DNA of 64,000 nt. Origin: Ophioderma brevispina (taxonomy: Eukaryota > Echinodermata > Ophiuroidea > Amphilepidida > Ophiodermatidae). The notes under the pieces were generated by a model. It saw only the letters and a program-made list of their open reading frames with translations, had not been told where the DNA came from and searched no databases. A program made the translations under genes and the position numbers. Shown here in pieces: positions 47,061-57,400 of the stretch. Within the stretch, counting starts at the first letter, position 1, and the number at the start of each line of letters is the position of its first letter. The stretch covers positions 1-64,000 of the forward strand of contig JAMKCH010019868.1 of NCBI GenBank assembly GCA_023653785.1, given 5' to 3'.

Positions 47061-47619
47061 AGTTTAATCCATTATTTGCAAACGTGGTAATTTTTTGTCA
47101 CGTACTGGGCTTTTGCACCTATTTGGCCCAATGTATGCGTGCCTGGCTATTACACGTAGAGTATAGTATTGTGACAAAAGCACGATGTTTTGACTGCAAA
47201 GCGTACAATGTTAATGATGAATAAACACGCACGCGACGACGTGTACCGACGTTCTTATCACATGACAAAGGGGGCGGGTTATCTACTGACATGAAATATT
47301 ACATATTCTGTTCATACCTTTGTTTGCGAAGCAAGGATAAGGACTCGGTATCTTTTTTCTATCAGACCATAGGAAATAGAAAATTATTCCGGAATTGGCA
47401 CATGCCTCATCCTATTATCATCTACTGAAAAAGTAAGTATTACTTATTTTCAATCAATTACACGGATGTATACAGCCTGTCTCAAAAATAGTACAATTGA
47501 AAACTTATTTGTTTTTTTTCAATATTATATCTCAACAAAAGTAAGTCGTTTTTGCATCACATTAAAGAAAAAAGACCAGGCTTTCAAATAATTTATGTCA
47601 TCTACTTTACCATGTTTAC

Positions 47620-48380
47620 TTGTTTCAATCTAGAGACAATCTGCGGAACACAAAAAAATTGTGCCACTTTTGTGGTTGAGTGAAAACGGTGAAAGAATTA
47701 GTTAAACATAAGTTATTCACATTTGAACAGATTTGAAATTCTTCAAAAAGGGATTAACTTCATAAAGAAACTTTTAAAAAATGCAAAAATAGTAAAACAG
47801 TTATGTAATGGTGGAAATTATTTTCAGTAAGTTCTGGCTTTAAGATACATACGACATACTGTTGTTTGTTAGAAGAGAATCATGACCGTACAGCAACCTG
47901 GAGGAGAGTTTTTATGGTCTTGAAATATCATGAAACGCAAAGTGCTACCGACACCTTGATACTTTGCTTCCAAATTCAAATTTTTATTGACTTCCTTTAC
48001 TTGTTTCAATCTAGAGACAATCTGCGGAACACAAAAAAATTGTGCCACTTTTGTGGTTGAGTGAAAACGGTGAAAGAATTAGTTAAACATAAGTTATTCA
48101 CATTTGAACAGATTTGAAATTCTTCAAAAAGGGATTAACTTCATATAAAGAAACTTTTAAAAAAATGCAAAAATAGTAAAACAGTATAATGGTATAATGT
48201 AATGGTGGAAATTATTTTCAGTAAGTTCTGGCTTTAAGATACATACGACATACTGTTGTTTGTTAGAAGAGAATCATGACCGTACAGCAACCTGGAGGAG
48301 AGTTTTTATGGTCTTGAAATATCATGAAACGCAAAGTGCTACCGACACCTTGATATTTGCTTCCAAATTCAATTTTTAAT
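47620..48380. repeat. Tandem duplication, period 381 bp
   Basis: Two nearly identical units start at 47620 and 48001 (both TTGTTTCAATCTAGAGACAA). Differences are a few indels, for example an extra TATAATGG near 48187 and TATTTGC versus TACTTTGC at the end. The near-identity suggests a recent event. No gene is seen. Confidence 0.9.
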
Positions 48381-51300
48381 TATATTTACTTGATTTGGTT
48401 TATTTAGTGTTGTGGGTTGTATATTTTTTTAATAAATTCAAAGCTCCATTTCGTTGACGTGCAGTAAATATTTAAATTTGTTTATTATGATGAAAAGGAA
48501 AATATATTCATTGAACTGATTATGTTGCACACATTGAAGCTTGTGCGAATAAATTAGACTTCCTCGTGTCACTTTAATAGTACATGTGGAACTGTATTTT
48601 TGTGAAAATTTCATATACAATCTTGCAACCAAGGTTTTTTCTAAACCAATTGTATGAGGATTCCGAAAATCATGGGTGTCATTATTTTTTAAAATGTGTT
48701 TTCTTGGATGAATTTTAGGGGGCAAGGTTTACACTGGTTTATACAGGGGGAAATAATAAAAGGGGAAAAATTGTTTTAAAGGTATACCAATCTGTTCAAC
48801 AGTAACCTTTTCAAGGATTCGAAGGTATAGTTTTTGCCCTACCTGAGTGTTTAGTAAGCAAGAGTTACAAGGTAAAACGGGTTTAAGGTCACCACTGGGG
48901 GTAATTTTCAGATTCATCGGTTTGTTCTAAAACGGTGCCTGTCGTCTTACTGTACAGAAGGCCGAAAATTATAAATGGCACGTTTGTCATGACGTTTTTA
49001 TAATAATAAGAGGGCAAATATGGCCGATGTCCACATGTCCTATGGAGGACCACCAGTCAATCTCTAAAATCTTGCACTGAAAAGGTGCACAAAGAATCAT
49101 ATACATTTTTCTTATTTAGTATGACCCAATGAATATTAAAACCATTTTTCAACAAACGGACCATTCTATAAATAATGACCTTGAAAAACTTTCTTAGGCC
49201 TATTGACAAAACAATAGGTCGTAATATGGCAAACTATACCTTTTTAGAACCTTATGAGCAGCCGCACAGACTGGTATAAATTTGTAAACAAAGTTAAAAA
49301 AACACTTTTATTGTTTACCCCTGTTATACAAATTTTGCCCCCTTATAAAACCCCCAAGAACACATTTTGTAAAAATGACATCCATGATTTTTAGAATCTC
49401 CATGAATCTGTATTGGAAAAACATTGGTGTCAAATGTATTTGAAAAAAACTAAACAAAACATCCATTCCATGTTCCGTCCCCATGTACTATAATCTGGTT
49501 TTTGTTTCTTTTGTCAATATCTTGTTGCAATTTTTGTGAGCTTCAAGACAGCTTGGCATAACTGCGCGACACCTTCTGCCCATCCATAAACTGTCACAAA
49601 ATCGATTTTGGGTGTATCGCACTAATTGATCAAATCTCTGAATTGACAAAAAAATATGACCAACAACACTATTGGAAAGTCCCGTCTTTGTTCTTTGTAT
49701 TGTGCCATGTTACGAATGGTTTTTTTGACAATTTCATATTTAATAACAACCACAACCAGTTTTTTTGAGACAGGCTGTATAGGTAATGTGGCGGCAAAAC
49801 ACAAATAATTATTGAGACAGATAGCACAATTGGACAAATTCTAGAATTTTGCATAAACTAGCTTCATTTTGCCATAAAAGTTTTTTCGATACTCAAATAA
49901 ATATAGACTCCTAACTTGCATGTGTTTTAGCCCATGAGGTCTGATTTTAATCATGTTTCAAAAGTGTGTTTTTTTAGAAAAACTTTACTATTCAAAGTAA
50001 AACATTTAATTAGGAAATGCAATGTCCAAAAGTTGACGCGCGTTAACGCAAAAAAACGAAACGTGACTACACACTACATGGGTTGGATCTTCAATTTTGT
50101 TGCTTCATTGGCAGATATTGCTTTTATAGTATAGCTGCAAATCATTGTTAAGAATAGAAAATGAGAAAGAAAATGAGGGAGATATAGAAATATAGAAAGA
50201 AGAAAGAAGGGAGGGAAAGAGTGAAGAGAAGAAAAAGAAAGAGGGGAGAACAGAAAGGGAATAGAGAAGAGAAAAGAGAGAAAAGGAAAAGACAAGAATG
50301 GAGTAGGGAGAAGATAAAAGAGAATGAAAAAGGAAAGTAAAGATTTATTGTAACTTAAAATGAATTTAGTGTGAAATTTGTGCTCCTAAACACTACTTTT
50401 TACCTTCTAAGATGGCAAAACCCACGAGCTTCCGGGGGTTTCGCCCCTGCACAATTGATCTGAATTTTATATAACAACACTGATTTAATATCATGATTTT
50501 AATCAGATTGGTTCAAGAATTTGGTATGTCCAAAACGCAATTAAAATTCCATAATGAATTAACTCAATGTTAAGATTTTACAGTTTTACAAGTGCACTCA
50601 GATGTGACGACTTATGCCCAGAATTAAAAGAAGCTTTGCAGTTCAACGACGTCCTCACAGCGAAGACTCCAAAATGACAACATGTTAAGTCATATATAAA
50701 TCCACGGGAAATATAATCCATGGGAATCTTCTCAGTCCTGAAGATAATTTCTTCCAGGAGTCCAAGATGACGGGTTTTTTTCCTCGACGACACTAATATT
50801 CCACAGTATATCAATCCAGAATGTAATCGCCACGATTTCTATCTGTCGCCAAATGTCCAATTTTAGGACACCATTTGGAATCCTGTTTTGTTCACACACT
50901 TGGGCTCAGAGACGACAGCAGGCTAATTATAGCTTTTCGCTCACATGGCATAAAAATATAATAAAGCCTGACACTATGTACTGCATCATCTACCATTTGT
51001 TGGAGATTTAATTGAACTACTGGCCAAGAGTCTCTCCAGTGAGCACTATCTATCATCTCACAGCTAGAGTCTCAATATCTAAAAGAGGTATTACCACTCA
51101 TCATGCATAAACATAGCCTAACACTGACCAATTGGATCAGCACAAATGACATACTCTTAAGGACATCCTGGGAACTACCTTTTGCAATTCTGTTTTGCAA
51201 ACATGCAGCAGATGGAAAACCCAGGCTAATTTTAGTACTTAGTAGCTCAATCTCTGACTTATGGGAAACAACTTGTTGTAAACAACACAGGCATGATAAC

Positions 51301-51415
51301 AATATAGCATAGGAGCATTCCATTTTTCCTTTCCAAACACCCTCTGGGTTTTTTACCTTTAGTTAAATAAATAAATCTATTATGATGATGATCCTAATTT
51401 TGTAATTTTTTTCAG
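48381..51415. other. Gene-free stretch left of the ninjurin-like gene
   Basis: No coding exon was recognised. A purine-rich tract occupies 50155-50335. Minus-strand frames at 50578-50814 and 51072-51323 have natural composition but no domain. The promoter and any 5' non-coding exon of the gene starting at 51471 should lie here, but I could not place them. Confidence 0.45.
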
Positions 51416-51482
51416 AGACAGCATCAGGATTTTGGATAAGTGGTTAACAATAGACTGAATCAGCAGCATAATGTCGACTGAG
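51416..51482 (+). other. Exon 1 of the ninjurin-like gene (5' UTR plus start)
   Basis: A TTTTTTTCAG acceptor ends at 51415, so a further non-coding exon probably lies upstream. The only ATG in frame is at 51471 and encodes MSTE before the donor GAG|GTACTG at 51483. The phase matches exon 2. Confidence 0.5.
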
Positions 51483-54400
51483 GTACTGTTATTTACTTTA
51501 ATCTGTTACTCTACTCTCTAAATGTAAAAGAGTGAAAAAACGAGTGAATCTTAATTCACTCGAAAAAGAGTGTAAAACCACTAAAAATATTTTTTGTATT
51601 AGTGCCCAAGAGAATATGTTGTTTCTTTTTATTTTGTTTTATGTTAGAGATGTTTCTCATTGGACATTCATAGGTATTTCTGGTATTATTTTGGCTTCAC
51701 TTGTGTGGTAGCAGTAGCCAAGGAGTTGGTGTTAGTTTCTTGCAAGTTCAACGTAGATTTAGGCTGACTGGTCTAATACCGGCTGGACTTGTCTAATACC
51801 AGTAGTCTAGAGTTTGCGGGTAGACTTGAGAGGTAGCAGTAGCTTCAGGCTGCACTTGTACGGTAGCAGTAGGTCTGTATTTGGAACATTTGATTATAAC
51901 AACGCACAGTGGCGTAGCCAGCTTTTTTTTTTCAGGGGGGGGGGGGCAAAGGGGGGGGCACATACATTTTCAGGGGGGGGGCAAGCATACATTAAAATGT
52001 GTTAGTATGTATATGGCCATGTAATCATAATTTTCAAGGGGGGCAAGATTCCCCACAGGGGGGCGGCTGCCCCCCCTGCCCCCCCCCCCCCCCACCCTCT
52101 GGCTACGCCACTGACAACGCACCACGTCGGAGGGGAACCTATATTATCCTGGAGACGATAGGGCCCAGCCCATTCAGTTTTTCCATGCTATATATAGGAT
52201 CCAAATACCGTCGCTGGATGAAGGCTTCCCATGTGTGGTATTAGTAGCCAAGTAGAGTACTTGACAAACAGATAGATAAACGCAACTTAGCTGATGAACT
52301 GGCTGATTACACCACCACGCACATTGAAAATTATCCATGAACTGTCGGGGAAAGATAGGATACAAGGCATCAAAGTCATGAAGAGAGGTGGCACAGTCCC
52401 TTGCAGTGATGCAGAAATACTGGCTGAATGGAGAGAATATTTCGGCTCTCTGTTAAAGGTCCCAGGAAATGCAAATAGAATTGATGTGGTTTGTGTCAAG
52501 TCTACAAGGAGGGACCAGGAAGCATTCAATATTTGGGTTGGTGATGACATCATTAGTGAAACTATTGATTTGTCAGAGAGCAATAGAAAATTCCAGGTGA
52601 CTGGTGTGAATCTATTCATAACACTGACTGAAAATCAATAGTTTCACAAATGATGTCACTGGTAGTGTATTCTTTTTTCTGGCCCTGTTTATTGGAATGG
52701 AATATCCTGTAAAGATTTGTAGTAGGTTTATCATATCATTTCCTGGGACCTTTAAACGATGATAGAAACCCACCAATTGAACTACCACCATCTCCTGTAG
52801 AGGATCTGCCCATCCTACTGATCCGCCTTCACGATATGAGACAGCTGGCGCTATCAGAGCCATGAAAACAAATAAGGCAGCAGATCTTGATTGTGCAATA
52901 ACTGCTGAGGTACTGCAGGCAGGTCAAGAAAAGGTGATAGACGTTATCCACAAAATGTTGCCTTGAGGTATATACAACATCATCACCACTGCAGCAGTGG
53001 ACCACAAATGTCATCGTACCCCTGCCCAAGAAAGGGGATGTCTCCCTCACTGCCGGGGGTCACTCTGATGTCAATAGCTGCTAAGTTTACAACAAAATTC
53101 TGTTAAACAGAATTCGACTATTTGTTGAGCCTATAATAATTAATAATAATGATAATATGCCTGCATATTCTGTAATTTAATGATTGGTGGCAAGGAGAAA
53201 TTCAATAAACACACTACAATTTTTGTGCTACGTGATTATGCAATATCCGACCTTATGGGAACTATTTGAGTCTCTCTTGGGACTCGAACCAGGCCGCTCG
53301 ATACCCTTTTGGGTGGTTTTACCTTGCTGTTATCCTTCCTTCTTATACTTTCTTTATTATTCATTTTAGAACACAGATGAAACAAGAAAGAAAGAAGTAA
53401 AGACGCAAATGCAAAAGAGGCAGGCTTATGACTTGGCAAAGTTAGAACTGGTAGCAGCGGGGTTTCTAGATTCATCGGGTATTCAATCCAACATTGGAGT
53501 ACTCGCTCTACTTTTGGGATATCCCGAACACGCATTCTTTTGGGCTGTTGCTGTGCTAGTCATTGGAGCTTTGTTAATACAACTAATAGTTGGAATTATA
53601 ATGGCAACAAAGGTATGGTACGATTAGAATAATTTTCTTAATAGTTGCTTCTCTATAACTGCAGTATATTTACATTGTTAGCGACCACATAGTCCTGGCC
53701 AGTGTAGATAAATGTGCTGGAGCATTTTTTTCGCTATAGGGGTGAAGGTGGTCCACCCCATCAACACTGACTTTGGGCGCTGTGTAGTGAAACTAAAAAT
53801 AGACCACTAGGACTCGAACCTGGATCAGTTATGGTTGTACGTCTAAGGAACCTTACTGATAGAGCACGAAGGCGGTTGACGGATCAGCAATCGTTTGTAC
53901 TACCTTTATAAAACTCTATTTTAAACAGTACATTCATTCATACATATGACCTACCGGACTACATAGTGAGGGACAATGGCTAACTATAAAAAGGCACTGT
54001 AGTCGGCTTGGAAAATATAGTCTAGAAAGGGTGTCTCAGAAGAATTACACACCTAACTATAGGCGACCGTAACTTCAAAGTAAGTATCACATTGAGAAAT
54101 TACTTTTTAACATTTTTAGTGTAAACACACTCGATTCGGTTCCGTAGTTTTGTAAAGAAAATAAGGATTATGTAACACATGTCAATGGACACTTCCTTCC
54201 TCCAAGTTTTGAAAAAAGTGATTTCAGACAGAACAGGCGAGGAATAATCAATACTTCTTTCATTTTCTTTTCATTGTATGTTCTTTAAAACAAAATAAGT
54301 AATAAATGATATTTTTGCACCAGGTTCAACATATTATTTGCACATACTTACAAAGAAATTTACATCTTTTCTTTTTCAGCGACATCTTCAGTCTTTTTGA

Positions 54401-57400
54401 CCAAATCAATGGTAAATACCAAGGCTGTCGCCAATCCAGGCAAATTCATTTTTAATTTAATTTAAATTGCATGTCATCACCCAGCTTTCCAGAAAAGTTA
54501 TGCTTTGAAATATATTCAAAACGAAGTAAAGTTTGATATTCAACTGGTTGTGGCATTTATACAAATATAAGAACGAGTTTTTCAACCACAAAATGTTCAC
54601 CTTTTTTATTGTTTGCTAAGAATGATTCAGAGTGTAGTTTTGTTTTGATAAAATGGCTTCAAGATGTTGTATATCCAGCATGCCAACAAATGCAAAGTAA
54701 AATTAAATGAAAAAGTCAGTCGACCAAAAAATCAACTCTTCAAGTTCATAAAGGAATTACAAGTGTTTATACCCCTGAGATCTGCCTTCTACTTGACGTC
54801 CATTTGGGATTTTATGGTGTTGTGTTCTAATATTAAAGCTGATAATTTCTTGTTATTTACCATGTTTGTTTTTCTTGTTGGATTTTTGTTATAATTGTCA
54901 CGAGGTAATTATTTGTGTAGAGAACAGGAACTTTCCCTCCCCACCCCTGATCCCACTCATGAAGAAAATGGCATTGATTGAACTCACAAAATAAATATTA
55001 AAACAAGGCCGTCTTTTGGATGAAAGAAAGACAGCTGATTGACAGATAACAAGAGTAATCAGCTGGTAGTTAACATCAAAATCTTGCATTCGTGTGCGCA
55101 AACTTGGAAGGAAGTGTCCATGGACATGTGTTACATAATCGATTATTTCTTCAAAACTACTGAACCAATAGAGTGAGGTTGAAATAACATGTTTACAGTA
55201 ATGTGGTTTAATTCTTTTAAATTTCTTCAAAAATTGTTACTTACTTTGAAGTTATTTATTTATTTATTTATTTATTTTTTATTATTTATTATTTATTTAT
55301 TATATTTAATAAACCAAGAAACTAGCCAAAACGTGTTTAAAAGAGTATTTACCAGGGTCTGTGAATGTTAGACGAAGGTTGTAATAGAGGAATTCAAACC
55401 TCCCTAGCAAAAACGTTTTACAAGGTCTTATTCGACGAACACAAAATGGGCCAATCCGAAACGTAGCCAAAAACGTCTTAAAACGTATTCACCAGGTCTT
55501 GCAGACGAAAATGTAATAGACGAATGAGAAACCTTCACTGTAAAAGACTCCACCTTACTTTTTACGGGAAACCGTAAATATTTCCGGTTATTTACATGTA
55601 AACTTTACGGCTGACCCCGGGGGGGGGGGGGGGTCAGTCTCATAGACAAAAAGGGGTATCATCCGTGTCCAAGAATTCACGTAAAAAGGGTAGTTTTTTT
55701 TTCAGGATCAGGCACGTTACGTTACGTACGTAACGTGAAAAGGGTCTAAAAATCACTAAAAATAAGAAAAAGGGTTATATATTTTCTAAATGAGGACTTT
55801 ACGCATTTAGGGTCCATATTCATTTCAACATAAAAAAAAAATAAAAAAGTGTTCCGGAAGTGCTTTCAAATCCCTAAATTTCAAAAATTTTCCGCGCTAT
55901 ACGCACGGTAAAGAAACCATAGTCGTAATTTTTAGTACAAGCCTGTTGGTTTGAGATTGAGAAGACGACTCCTTTTGTATTGGCTCATTATGTCGTCTAT
56001 ACGCAAAATTGTTTCTATAATCACTACCCATTAACGGACATGTTTTAGCAAATAAAACTCACAATTTATTTACATGTCAGTCAATTCTAGGTTTATAATT
56101 TTCTTGAAATAACTTTTGGGACATAATTTGTGTGCATAATTGCGCGGATTCGGTAATTTTCAGGGAAAATGCCGATTTATCGCTGCGCTGCAAATGCGGA
56201 AATCAGTGGCGAAAAAAACGTTATCCAAATGCGAATTCTCCCGGATCCTTTAGACCCAGAGAAAATGTCTTGAAAAAAACTAAATAAATACCCCATGCAA
56301 GGTTTCCGCGACCCACCCCGTGCCGCTTACGAACTCTCCATGAACACCTTTAATGTTTATTAGTTCAAATAAAACCTTACATGCATGAACTATATTTTAA
56401 TGTTTATACCGTCGACCATTGGCCTATATGCATTTTAAAGTTAACCACTTACAAATTCAAATTGTTTTTACCAAATTTGCATCAGAAAATGTGTTTCGGA
56501 AAGCAAACATTGCTTGGTATGCGTTCCGCGCTTCGCGCGAGAGCGGAGCGGAGCAGAGAGAGCGGCACCCCCTCCCGCGCCACTTACTATTATTATATGA
56601 ATTCTCTGTGACACTTTAACCCATCAAATCTGTTTTACTTTTTATAAGCCCATTTATCATACCTCTTTTTTCTTGATGTAATCATTCAAAAAATTTAAAA
56701 TTATTTCTATCAAATTCGCATGAAAAAGTGCGTTTGGAAAGTGATGATTCCCCCCCCCCCCCCGCCGCTTGTATGTGGCGCAATGGCCGCTCAGCAGCCA
56801 TATCGTCGACTTTTATCGACTTGTCGTGCTGCATGCCGTCCTGAGAATTGTTGGATACGCCCTGGCTTAAAATGCATTTCCCCATTTAAATATCTTTCCT
56901 CGGATATATCCTGGCTGAAAAAAATTAACTTTCCCAATATATTTTCTGAATTACACCAAGCTCAGACAAGCCTCTCTGATGTGCAAAATACACTGGAAGA
57001 ATATGGTTTGGGGTTTTACGTATAAAGGGGTAATAATTGCATCAATTACTTGCTTAGGGTAGGGAGAAAGACAAATACTTGTTTAGGGTATGCAAAATTG
57101 CGCTACTGATACTTGTTTAGGGGCGCAAATTCCATCAAGTACTTGTTTAGGGTACCTAATTGCGCTGCTGTTACGTGTTTAGGGGTGAAAATTCAAGCTT
57201 CGAAAATACGTATTTAGGGTGCTTTTTGTGATTGCTTGGACACGGATGATACCCCCTTGTCATTGAGAAGTGCCCCCCCCCCCCGGGGTTTGACCGTAAT
57301 TTTACGGTGAAATACCTGTAAACCCCACTCATAAAAATAAAGCCTTTACGGTAAAATACCGTAAAAATTACGGTAAACCGACAAATTTACGGTAAAATGC

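Noticed and set aside
54376..54410. Short exon between ninjurin-like exons 2 and 3 (TTTTCTTTTTCAG before CGACATCTTC, GTAAAT after)
   Set aside because: Splice sites look fair, but in phase with exon 2 it stops after six codons. It also lies within an inverted-repeat element.
57040..57225. Interstitial telomere
   Set aside because: TTTAGGG words are separated by about 26 bases of other sequence and lie inside a transposon.
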